From Corylus avellana (lineage: Eukaryota; Streptophyta; Magnoliopsida; Fagales; Betulaceae): a stretch of 64,000 bases of DNA. Within the stretch, counting starts at the first letter, position 1. Every line of letters starts with the position of its first letter. The stretch lies in assembly GCF_901000735.1 (NCBI RefSeq), contig NC_081549.1, forward strand, positions 8,171,410 through 8,235,409, given 5' to 3'. Below the pieces are notes generated by a model. The model made no database searches. It had not been told where the DNA came from and was given only the letters and a program-made list of their open reading frames with translations. The translations under genes were made by a program, and so were the position numbers. Of this stretch, positions 12,074 through 22,200 are shown one piece after another.

Positions 12074-12902
12074 CTATTAAAAGTGTTTAGATGTTATACA
12101 CTAAATTGAACAATATATATAAATATTACAACAATAAATATAAACTACCAACAATAAATACTACAATCAACCCAATAAACCCAACATCAGAATTCCATCA
12201 AATATTGTTTAGATACCAATGTCAGAGGCATTCAATACCAATGTTAGTGGCATTCAAATAAACCCAACAGCTTCCAAGCCATATTTCTATTTATGTTATA
12301 CTATCCGAATGGGAGTAAGGCGTGGTATAGAGGAGTTTTTTTTTTCTTTTTAATGTGGCGCAAATGGAATTTTTTGCTTCACAATCACCAGACGGATTGA
12401 AAAGCGGGGAATGTACAAGCCCAAATTAAACAAGCCAACATGCATGTAATGATGTAAATGAAGTAATGAACACTAAAATTAAAAAGTAGAGTAGATTAAA
12501 TCGTATCCACTAAACCAAGCAAAACAAAAAAAATTTCTATAGATCAACAGAGAAAATATCAAAGACAATATCAAAGAAACCCATAAATAAAAAGTCCAGA
12601 CCTGGCTGCTAGTGCTCATTGCTCGGCTGACGTCTGACGGAGCGAGAGATGGAGATGAAGCGAGAAAGGGAGGCAAAGCGAGAAATGGAGAAAGACTGAA
12701 AGAGAGAGGCCGAATGGGTGTGATAAAATCTGAAAATCTGAAAGAGAAACGGAGAAGAAGAGGACTAGAGCCTGGGACTTACAGGGGAAAACTAGGGGAA
12801 GAGTTGAAGAGGCGGGGCTGGAGCCTGGCGGGCGGCGGCGTGAATCAGAAAACTCAAAGGGGCTGCGGGCTAGAGCCTGGGACTTGTCACTTACGGGGGA
12901 AA
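12074..12902. other. hAT 5' non-coding region with AT-rich and purine-rich parts
   Basis: This lies upstream of the transposase start. It contains short near-repeats (CAATACCAATGT... around 12215-12250) and a GA-rich block at 12640-12860. Short ORFs here are low complexity. The transposase promoter probably lies here, but no clear TATA box could be assigned. Confidence 0.4.
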
Positions 12903-13110
12903 ACACCGAAAACCTTCAAAAGAATCAAAACCTAAGGTGCTAACTCCTAAACGCTGCGTATTGCGTAAGATACTAAGAGTAAAAGAATTAAAATATATAT
13001 ATATTAAAACACCGAAAACCTTCAAAAGAATCAAAACCTAAGGTGCTAACTCCTAAACACTGCGTATTGCGTAAGATACTAAGAGTAAAAGAATTAAAAA
13101 AAATATATAT
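12903..13110. repeat. Tandem direct repeat, two units of about 105 bp, inside the hAT element
   Basis: The stretch beginning ACACCGAAAACCTTCAAAAG at 12903 recurs at about 13007 with only a few changes (AACGCTGCG versus AACACTGCG; the terminal AT run differs). It lies just inside the right subterminal region. Confidence 0.85.
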
Positions 13111-13320
13111 AAATAATATAATAATATATAAATATTATTTAATAAAATAATACCCGGTTCTGATTTTCCCNNNNNNNNNNNNNNNNNNNNGACCGGGTGC
13201 CAAAAATCAGGACCGGAACCGGGGTCCCGATTTTTTTTTTTTTTTGCAACCGGAACCGGGTACCGGTTTCCCGGTCCCGGTTCCGGTTTCCTGGTTATTT
13301 TTGACACCCCTACATAAGAT

Positions 13321-13883
13321 CCTCGGTGGCAGACCAATTCTCTCAATTTTCAATTAAGAAAGCCATTTTTTCGTACTTCTCCTTAAGATCTTCAACATCT
13401 TTATTCACAGTAACTTCTGTAGGTTTGATATGATGTGACCGACCATGATGAGCATGGCTACACCGGGAACGACTATCATGGGTTTTGACATGACTGGATT
13501 CGCCATGGTGTGATCTGCCGCTGAGCTGTGAACCATTGTTGGGCTTTCGTTGGTGAGAGTTTTCCTTGGTTCGAGAGACAGGAGGACTTTCTCGTATTGA
13601 ACTTCCAGCATCTCGTTGAGTTGATTGCTGGTGGGTGGATGGTGGTGGATGGTGGTGGCTCCCTATGAGACTCTTCTTGCCTTCTTCTCAATGCTGAATC
13701 TTCTCTAAGAGGTAACCTAGAGACGATCTCTTCATTCTGTTTCTACATAGCTTCGATTGATTCGGCTATTCGCTTCATGAAACCTTCCATCAAGGCTGTT
13801 TGTGGATTTGGAACGTGTGATGTTCTGGGAATATCTGGGATAGGGTGTGGAGGTGTATCTGGATGTGGGGGTGTGTTCACCAT
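13321..13883 (-). pseudogene. Gag N-terminus of the Tat-like element
   Basis: The Met codon is at 13883-13881, 38 bases past the PBS. The start is Pro/His-rich (PPHPDTPPHPIPDIPR), then MEGFMKRIAESIEAM followed by TAG, then an Arg/Glu/Ser-rich part and ENWSATEDLMQH running into the hAT insertion. Further stops are present. The frame matches the gag core at 9302. Confidence 0.75.
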
Positions 13884-13920
13884 ATCGGAATATTGAATTT
13901 AATAAGAACCGATCCAAATC

Positions 13921-13942
13921 GAGTTCCCACAGACGGCGCCAA
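13921..13942 (-). other. Primer-binding site
   Basis: The minus strand reads TTGGCGCCGTCTGTGGGAAC directly after the LTR end CAAACAGT. TGGCGCCGTCTGTGGGAA is a PBS form seen in many plant Ty3/gypsy elements. It fixes the 5' end and direction of the element. Confidence 0.85.
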
Positions 13943-13944
13943 AC

Positions 13945-14735
13945 TGTTTGAGCAGTTTTTCGAATGATGACGTGGAATGGGCCCTGTATAACCGAGGGAC
14001 CAACCGAGGATTGTAACTAAATAATCAACAAAGAAAAAAGGATCAAAGCTGCCGGCATTGTTCGGCCAGAGAAAGCTCCGATGCCTAAGTTAGTCACAGT
14101 GTTTAAGAGAAAAATGAACTTGAAGATTATGGGTGAGATAAAGTATATGCATGATATTCAGTTTTGGAGGGTAAAAAGAAGTTACCGAAATAGTGAGAGG
14201 GGACCCCCCTTTTATAGGCATCAAATTGTACCTGTTCATCTAACACTGTGAATTTACCAAGGGTCCACATGTTGACAATATATTGAAGAGCAGTAAATAA
14301 GATATTTTATTCAGATATTTCTAACATTTCCTAAGGGTAACACTCGGTTATTACCTCAGGTTCAACTAACCAAACCTGATAACCGAGTATCGATAATATA
14401 ATTCATATAAGCCTAAGTTTGTCGAACATGAGTTTGTTTTGAACAGTAAAAAATGACCGAGCTTCGGGAATGGGCCGGCAGGCTTGCACTGGGTCCAACC
14501 CAGCTGAACTATGACCCAACACAACTCTTAAGCCCATATAGCATAACTTTTTCAATTTATCTCACAAACGATTCCTCTAAACTTCAATCTCTAACATCAT
14601 TTGTAGAAAATGATATTTTTTATTCAAGACTTGTTTCAGCTCGAACTTTAAATTCCCTCTATCTTCGAATATTAAAAGCTTTTATCTAAAGATCGTTATC
14701 TTCAACATTCTTACAAGAAGCGCCCACTCTTAACA
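13945..14735 (-). repeat. Putative 5' LTR of the Tat-like element
   Basis: The inner edge is firm: next to the PBS, TGTTTGAGCAG on the plus strand, so CTGCTCAAACA is the LTR end. The outer edge is proposed at 14735, where the LTR would begin TGTTAAGAGTGGG (matching TGTT...AACA ends). The partner LTR is outside the window, so the outer edge and the target duplication cannot be checked. A TATA box lies at 14211-14216. Confidence 0.6.
14207..14220 (-). promoter_or_regulatory. TATA box of the 5' LTR
   Basis: The minus strand reads TGCCTATAAAAGGG. R-U5 from here to the PBS would be roughly 240 bp. It points toward gag, as expected. Confidence 0.6.
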
Positions 14736-15738
14736 AAATAGTGTAGGAGTTGGTATTAAAAACCAAAACGACATCATTTTCTACATTATTATATTTAATT
14801 ATATATAATATATATAATAGTAGGCGGTTAGCCTTTGTTAATCGTTTTCGCCTACCCTTAAAATTGCTAACTGCAATTGCTCTAAGCAGTTATGCGGTTA
14901 TTAATCACCAGTTGAAAAAAACCGGTAACTGCGTATCTCAGTTTCGGTTCCAATTTTTTGCACCCGGTTATGACCGAGTAACCGTGTAACACATTAAATA
15001 ATGAAGTGGAACAAAAAAAGCCACTGACAAATGAAAATAATGAGGAGTTTTCTGGGCACGATACACATATAAAACCACCCCATCCCGCCTCAACCTAGAA
15101 ATATTCAAGAATTCAAAGAGAGATCCTCGCTATTGAAAACCTACTTGGCAATGAAGTTTGTTCATCACAGGATGATATAGAGCTGGAAAGCATCGTGTCC
15201 AATGTGCTAGACCCTGGACCAAACTCATAAAAAGAAAAACGGAAGTCGAATATATAACAAAAAACAAGTTTAGTTGCAGTGGCTTTATCAGAGGTCCATG
15301 TGAAAGGTTGAGCCCAAGGGCTGGGAAGGATGCAACCAGTAGATGCGGGATTGACATCAGTAAAACAGACGACGAAAAGCCTTAAAAAGGAGGCATATCC
15401 TTTTTACTTTAAAAATGGAACCCTCCAATCCCACATATTAATGTAAAACTGTCCCACATTACTAAAAAATGGAACCCTCCAAACTTGCTTTTCTATAAAA
15501 AGGAGGCATATCCTTCCTTTTAAATCAAAGCTAGCTGTTGAACCCAAAAAGTTTTTAAAAACCGGTTACCCAGTCTGAATAACTGGGTACAAACCAGAAC
15601 CAGCCGGTTAATTAGGACCCGGTTAATTGGGAACTGGTTATCCAGTTCCGGTTTCTCAAAATCAATAACTAGGGTACCCTAGTTTCGGTTCTTGATTTTG
15701 GCCAATAATCGGAAACCGGGATCGGATTGACACTCCTA
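14736..15738. mobile_element. Degenerate hAT-like non-autonomous element or end fragments
   Basis: The right part (15541-15738) is dense in CCGGTTA, AACTGGTT and CCGGTTTC motifs and ends TTGACACTCCTA, close to the TTGACACCCCTA end of the hAT at 9311. The left part (14820-14990) has similar motifs (GCGGTTA, ACCGGTAA, CCCGGTTA). A possible left end TAGGAGTT at 14744 is poor and no 8-bp duplication matches (AAATAGTG versus GCCTTGCT). Inside, 15384-15516 holds short duplicated blocks (AGGAGGCATATCCTT and AAATGGAACCCTCCAA, each twice). No ORF is supported. Confidence 0.4.
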
Positions 15739-15839
15739 GCCTTGCTTGTACACTCTTAATGGCAGAATTATAATTTAAATTGATTAGTCACCCTTTTGAA
15801 GAGGTAGCTGACCACCCACCTTGGATTGGTTGACTGATG

Positions 15840-16420
15840 TAGCGCGACGTTAGCAAGAAAGAAGCAGTCATTCTAAAAAACGTTGAGTCTATCAAGGATC
15901 TAATGAATTATTCTCAAAACATAGAGTCTATCTAGTATTTGAGGATAAAATATAGAAGAAACTCAAACTCTAAGATTTCTTATTAAAAATTTGACAAAAT
16001 ACATAAAAGCTACATTCTTTGAGGCTATAAACATGTATTTATAGGCCTCAAACTCCTAACCCTAATAACAATACGAAATAAGTCAGTTTTAACAATTCTG
16101 CGCTGCCCGTTTGGACGAAACATTTCCCTGTTTGGACAGCAATAAAACAAAACTTTAAAAAAAAAAACATGAATTTTATTCTCCGTTTGCGTGCTCATTC
16201 AAATGGGCTAGTGAATGGCCCTCTCTGAAATGCTTCGTTTGCAATTCTGTTCAGATAGGATAGCAAACGGAGGTTTCGGGACGTCTTTTAGACAGCTTGT
16301 TTGACCTAGAAAACATTGGAATCAGCCAAATCTCTTGAAATATGATTTTGTAGATCTTTGAGTTACCTTTCCAATGCCGCAACTCGCTCCAATCCGGGGT
16401 CTGAATTCTTAGTAAAACTC
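15840..16420 (-). repeat. Dispersed LTR-like repeat, copy 1 (partner at 57090-57660)
   Basis: The reverse complement of this stretch aligns with 57090-57660 over several blocks: CCTCGGATTGGAGC/CCCCGGATTGGAGC, GTTGGAAAG(C)TAA-TTCAAAGATCTACAAA, GGCCTATAAATACATG/CTCTGTAAATACATGC, TATAGCCTC, and ...TAGATAGACTCT-(A/G)CGTTTTGAGAA. A TATAAATA on the minus strand (16034-16041) suggests a promoter-bearing LTR. No coding region is attached, so the class (gypsy or copia) is open. Confidence 0.55.
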
Positions 16421-17069
16421 GTCATGTGCGAATTTTCTCTTACATCATCCTCTTCAGGCCAGAGAGAATTCGCTCTTGAATTTGCATCCTCATCAGAAGA
16501 GTTGCCAGTGAACAAAACTTGAACTATGACCTTTTTAGTAAAGCTTGTCACGGGTAAATTCCACCCTACATCAGTTGACCACACATGCACCCTCAAGAAC
16601 CTCAATCCAAAGATTAATGATAACACATGTGCTGTTTATAACTTAGGGATGGGTGGTAGCGGCACGCATCCGTGGGAACCAAAATGACAAATTCGAAAGA
16701 ATTGGCTTTTTTTCGTGTACGCTACTTGATGTAAAAAGAATAATTATTTATACTTTATTTTTATCTCATAATTATCTTACAATAACAAATAAGAGTCTCA
16801 ACCAATTTTTTATTTTAACAAAGACAGGTATAATAGTTGATTGAAACTATTAAATCAGCATTATAGTATAAAAATATAGTTTCCAAATTATATTATACAA
16901 AAAAAGTCCTGCTTATTATCAAACGAAAAGGCTATTTAAGTAATCCGACAGTCCCACACTGTGACTCAGTCCTCGAGGCGGGAAAACAAAATCATTCGGC
17001 ATTTGCAAATTGCAGGTGCCCTCATTCACACTGCGCTGCACTCAGAGAAACTTGAGTGAGTGAGTGAGA
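16421..17069 (+). other. Upstream region and 5' leader of the kinesin gene
   Basis: No coding sequence is supported. 16640-16920 is AT-rich. 16921-17069 is less AT-rich and holds an E2F-like site and a GTGAG repeat just before the start codon. A weak TATA-like CTATTTAAG lies at 16931-16939, about 130 bp upstream of the ATG. Confidence 0.45.
16977..16986 (-). promoter_or_regulatory. E2F-like binding site
   Basis: GGCGGGAAAA, the reverse complement of TTTTCCCGCC, fits the E2F consensus TTTSSCGC. It lies about 85 bp before the kinesin ATG in a G/C-richer stretch. An E2F site would fit a cell-cycle gene; binding is inference. Confidence 0.5.
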
Positions 17070-19252
17070 ATGGAGAGAATACACGTGGCCGTACGCGCGA
17101 GGCCTCTCTCAGCAGAGGAGGCCAAGACCAGCCCTTGGCGAATCTCCGGGAACTCCATTCTTATCCCCAACAACTCCTTCAAGTTCGAATTCGGTAAAAT
17201 CCACGCATTATTTCCCTCTCAATTTTCCCTTTTCCCTTCAGACCTAACATTCTTTTTCTAAAACTACTCAAATTTCTGGTTCTTAGATCGGATTTTCGGT
17301 GAAGATTGCAAGACTATCGAGGTCTATCAGGCTCGAACCAAAGAAATAGTCGCCGCAGCAGTTCGCGGCTTCAACGGTACGCCGAGTAATCTCTATCTAG
17401 TTTGAAACAACAATTTCTGCTCCGTTGGCTGTGATTTATTTTTTTATTTTTTATTTTGTTTAATTTTATGATTGGCATTATTTTATCATTTATATATGTT
17501 TGTTTTGTTGTAGGAACTGTGTTTGCTTATGGGCAAACAAACAGTGGGAAAACTCATACAATGCGAGGCTCGGCCACGGAGCCGGGAGTCATTCCTCTTT
17601 CTGTCCATGAATTGTTCGAAACCATTCAACAGGTACTTAAAGCAAGATTTATTTTTGAAGTTCCGAAACGTATTTGACAAGATTCGTTTTTGGCTACACA
17701 ATCACCTTGGAAATGGGTATTGATTCTAATATGACGAATTTCCATTGTGAACTTGAAGCAACTTTTCTGTGATGCTACCTAATGATCTTGATTTCTAGCG
17801 CTTTGGATTTTTAATTTTGTTCAACTGTTTTTCCACATTGGGATATGCGGCTAAGTAAATGTTATAAATCTGTTTTGTACATTAGGATGTGGATCGAGAA
17901 TTTCTTTTACGGATGTCGTATATGGAGATCTACAATGAGGAAATAAATGATTTGTTGGCTCCTGAGCACCGAAAATTGCAGATTCATGAAAGTCTTGAGG
18001 TACTGTGCTATTTACTATAATAAATTTATGGTAACTTGCTGTTACTTACTGTTTATTCTGTTCCCCTCATGTTTGTAGCGGGGGATACACGTTGCTGGTT
18101 TGCGAGAAGAAATTGTTGCCTCTCCCGAGCAAGTCCTTGATTTCATGGAGTTTGGAGAATGTAATTTTTACTCTTTATATTATCTTACATATTTTTTTCT
18201 ACATTTAAATAGTGCTCAAAAGCACTATTTTCACTTCTGTAATGCTGCCTATGTGGATTACATCCCTCCTCTTGATACTTTTCGAGTAACATGTTACTTA
18301 GCTTAAAATAATATGGGTGCTCAAGTTCAATACTTGACTTTTAAAGGCTCCCATTTCTGAGCTTTTTCTTTTTTATATCTTCACCTATTTGAACATTGAT
18401 TAACTCAGTCGTCAAATATCTATAATCTTTCTCTCCCTGTTTCAAATCCCTTATACTGATGTCCCTTGCCATAAAATATACTGGCCAAGGGGGTTGCTTA
18501 TTTTATATTTTTTTGACTTTAATTTCAGCTCATCGGCATATTGGAGAGACAAATATGAATCTGTACAGTAGTCGGTCACACACTATCTTTCGCATGGTAT
18601 AGTTATTCATCCTTCCCTTCGTACTCGTTATAGGGTTAAATATGTTCATCTTCATTATCATTTATTTGAATAGATAATAGAGAGTCGGGACAAAAGTGAA
18701 GATGAAGATATTGTCAGTTCTTGTGATGCTGTCCGTGTATCAGTTTTGGTAGGTGATTACTGAAACTATCATTTATTTTCCTTTTTTGTTTTTTAGAATT
18801 TATTTTTTCTTATTCGGTGCCTTCTTTTTTATTTGTATTCGTGTTGATGGTTTGTTTTGATTGCGCTTGGCATGATGGATGCTTTTGTTATGTTATTCAC
18901 TTTCTTCCTAATTGCTTATTCTTTCCTCCAGAATTTAGTGGACCTTGCTGGTTCAGAACGTGCTGCAAAAACTGGAGCAGAAGGTGTTCGGCTTAAAGAG
19001 GGTTCCCACATTAATAAAAGCTTGATGACACTAGGAACTGTGATTAAAAAATTGAGTGAAGGTGCTGAGAGTCAAGGGTAGGTTCCTTGATTGCTTAAGA
19101 ATGTTATCTCTTTGCATATGTAATTGAACTTATTCAATATTTGTTGCAGGGGTCATGTTCCATATCGAGATAGCAAACTTACACGCATTTTACAACCTGC
19201 CTTGGGTGGAAATTCAAATACAGCTATAATATGCAATATCACGCTTGCACAG
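17070..19252 (+). CDS. KIN7O: Kinesin motor-domain exons 1-9
   Basis: 307 codons in nine exons. ATG at 17070 (an in-frame GTG at 17064 is not used), giving [13 protein letters not shown], the first beta strand of a KIN-7 motor. The P-loop GQTNSGKT is at residues 78-85, switch I core SSRSH at 190-194, switch II DLAGSE at 228-233, and YRDSKLTR at 278-285. All nucleotide-binding residues are present, so ATPase activity is expected. Introns are short (about 70-370 bp), unlike the rest of the gene. Exon 9 ends ITLAQ in phase 0. Confidence 0.95.
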
Positions 19253-22200
19253 GTTCATAGAGTCATTTCATTCTTCATTGAGATTGTTGTGTAAAGTTTA
19301 TTAAGCTTTACAACTCCTTTTATGAATTGTTTACTAGAAGTCTTTCATTCATATAAGCGGTAAGTGTAGAACATTGCTTTTAGGATTCCAACATGTTTTG
19401 AAGACTTGACTTTTGCAACCTGCCTTGGGTGGAATCAAATACAGCTATAATATGCAATATCACGCTTGCACAAGTTGATATTCATAGAGTCATTTCATGC
19501 TTCATTGAGATTGTTGTATCAAGTTTATTAAGCTTTGCAACTCCCTTCATGAATCATTTACTAGAAGTCTTTCATTCATATAAACGTCAAGTGTAGAGCA
19601 TTGCTTTTAGGATTCCAACAGGTTTTGAAGACTTGACTTTTCAAAGGATTTTATCATGCATGTGTATGTGTTGCATGAACTTGTTATACATCTTTTCTCT
19701 GGGACTAATTGGTCACTGACTCATTGGTAAGTCACAAAAACTATTTGTTTCGATGTAAAATATTTTTCATGGAAAAATATTTTTTTACAAAAATCACTGA
19801 TTTTATGCGGTTTGGGTGAAACCTTGAAAATGATTCTGAAAGTATTTTTACTGTTTAATTTGCTTTGAACATTAATCTTGAGTTCTTCTCCATGTTCTCT
19901 TATCTGCCAACGAATCTAATATCTTGCTCCAGACATGTGACTATGTAAGTGTCCACTTGTGCGCCCGCGCCCCCCTGTTACCCTCTTCGCCTTCTGCCAA
20001 GACCCCCTCAGCCATGTCATGGTCCTTTTCTGACTCCAATTCCATTGCCTCCTCTTTGCCCTTAGCCCTCCTACTGCATCCAAACACCACCAGCACCATT
20101 GTTGACACGAGCATAGGGATGCTACTCGCCTTCATGATTGTCAGATCAAACCCTTTACTTGGATGGATGAACCATCAGGACCCCCTTTTATCGAATTATC
20201 CCACAAGTTGTTGGAAAGTCTGCATCATCCATCCTTTTGCTAGCATAGGATGATGTCGCCTTTGGGGACATGATTGGGAAGAAATTTGTGGTGTTGTTGT
20301 AGCTCCCCTAGTGTTGGGGAGATAGTCTCCATAGAGATGGGGAGGTTGGAACAAGAGGTTAAGAGCTGGGCTGGAAGAGGAGGAGAGGAGGGTGTTGTTA
20401 GTAGAGGGACGTGGTAAATTTGTTAAATTTAATCTTAATCTTCACTAACTCAACAAACAACCGAACCATGCAATCCTCAACGAAACATGCCGGAACATGC
20501 CCTCACGCGCTGATAACACTCACGGGAATGGATAGGTGCACTTGAGTGCAAAGGCCAAATAGTTGCCATTATGTAGTTATATAGTGTTAATTTGATTATT
20601 ACTTCCATGCAAAAGAAGGATGGCAAAGCCAAAAGAAAGCTTGTAGAAGAAAATGGAGAGGGAATGACTCTCAATGAAAAAACAATAAAAGCTGTTCTAT
20701 TAGAAAAATGAAATACATTGATAGGACTATTACTTTCCTCGTACCTAGTTTGGATCCCCTTTGTTAGCGGAGCATCTAGATTGCTTTATTCTTTGTGGTA
20801 CTCTATTCCGCTTTAGGCCTTTTGTGTTTTTCTTTCCTTTTCTGGAACCGGTCATGGATTTGATCAATGCTGATGATTAGGGACGAAACCAGGAATTCTT
20901 TTTCGAGGGGGGCCAAAACATAAAGACATTAACTTTGTAACCTAGAGTCTTGTAGTAGTGAAGCTGATCTTCTTTGTGTATTATTTTTTTCTCAATTTTT
21001 CGGTGTTTCTCGATTGTCTGAATTTTCCTTTCTAAATTTTTGTCTTTTTAATTTCTTTTTTGTTATTGTTTATTAGGAACTAAAAACTATTATGGCTATT
21101 AAATAACAATTAGATATATTGAAGTATGCAATCAATTAACTTAAGACCTGTTTGATTTTTTTGGTTTATTTCAAGTTATTTTATTTTGGTTGTTTTGGTG
21201 CCTTAACTTAGTTGATACCCATATGATAATGTATTTCACATTGTAGAATCATTTTTTTTTTTTTGATAAGTAATGTAGTATATATCAAAAAAAGCGCAAA
21301 GCGCCTCTCAGTACACAAAAATGTATACAAAGGAACCCAACCAAACACCCTAACAAACCAAAAACCCAGAAAAACCCAATCAAACCCAACACCCAACCAA
21401 AATGGTGTACAAGAGACCCAACCAAATACCCAAGAAAAGCCCTAGTGCATCTCAGGTGGAAACCTAGTGCACCTCAGGGGGAAATGAAAAAGCATTTTTC
21501 GACCCCAAAAAATCCCCGCCGACGCCGGCCCTTCACCGGAGAGATGGAGCAATCCAGACTTTTGAGCTCCCTCATCCCCTTAACCTTAGGAGTAGAAGCT
21601 TCAACCACGGGCTCCCTCTTTTCAATGACAGAAAAAAGGTCCCGAAGTTTTTTGTCTTCATCTCCCCAAGACAACCCCACAACGGGAGCGAGATTCATCA
21701 CATCAAGCCCCCTATCGGACTTCCCTTCCACCGAAGAATCCACCACAACCTCGGCAAGCAGGTCCTTGTTCTTATGCAGCTGCTTTGCGACTTTTTCCTT
21801 CACCCTCCGGGTATACCACAGTTGGGACGTGGATATAGAGGAATAAATGGGAGTACCACTCTCTGTCATGCGAGGAAAAGGACGGCTAAGACTCCTACCC
21901 ATCTCAGCCGCCCCATCGGGAAGGGAAGTAGTCGAGAGAGAAGTGCAGACCTGAGACGAGAGCAAAGAGGTATCATCAGGGGAATGAAGACCCAGCTCAG
22001 CCACCCTAAAGGTAGGCGAGATAGTAGAGCCTACTTGAACCTCCACCAGCACAGAGGGAACCGGAACAGGGTCCTTTCCCTTAGAAGACAAGGAAGAATC
22101 CTTCAACACCACCAGAGAGGGAGAGACAGCTCTCGGACCAAAGAACCCACGACGAATCAACCCTTTCGCCGGAGAAGAAGGGCGAACAACCTGTTCCTCC

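Larger units (their letters stand above)
9311..13312 (-). mobile_element. hAT DNA transposon (4002 bp) inserted in gag
   Basis: The ends are TAGGGGTGTCAA and TTGACACCCCTA, perfect 12-bp inverted repeats. The 8-bp duplication CATAAGAT lies at 9303-9310 and 13313-13320. Subterminal regions (9326-9430 and 13150-13295) are rich in CCGGTTCCGG-type motifs in both orientations, probably transposase binding sites. It carries a BED/hAT transposase gene on the minus strand, with two stops. A 20-N gap lies at 13171-13190. Excision with one duplication rejoins the gag frame (...TEDLMQHTNLPF...). Confidence 0.93.
1..14735 (-). mobile_element. Ty3/gypsy LTR retrotransposon, probably Tat lineage, degenerate, 3' end outside window
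   Basis: Reading the minus strand from right to left gives a putative 5' LTR (14735-13945), a PBS (about 13942-13921), gag from 13883, protease, RT, RNase H and integrase ending near 2561, then tandem repeats and a coiled-coil ORF on the opposite strand. The 3' LTR must lie left of base 1. The protein order is the gypsy order (integrase after RNase H). A second RNase H of the RVT_3 type, 3' tandem repeats and an antisense extra ORF are known features of Tat elements; the lineage call is inference from these. Many in-frame stops plus two later insertions (solo LTR and hAT) show that it is dead. Confidence 0.8.

Noticed and set aside
14744..15738. Complete hAT element with TAGGAG ends
   Set aside because: The right end is convincing but the left end is poor and the 8-bp flanks do not match; kept only as degenerate hAT-like sequence.
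17064..17069. GTG as the kinesin start
   Set aside because: A eukaryotic ATG lies two codons downstream at 17070 and matches the expected N-terminus.
19924..20253. 109-aa ORF in intron 9
   Set aside because: No recognised motif, no splice support, and a C-rich biased composition.
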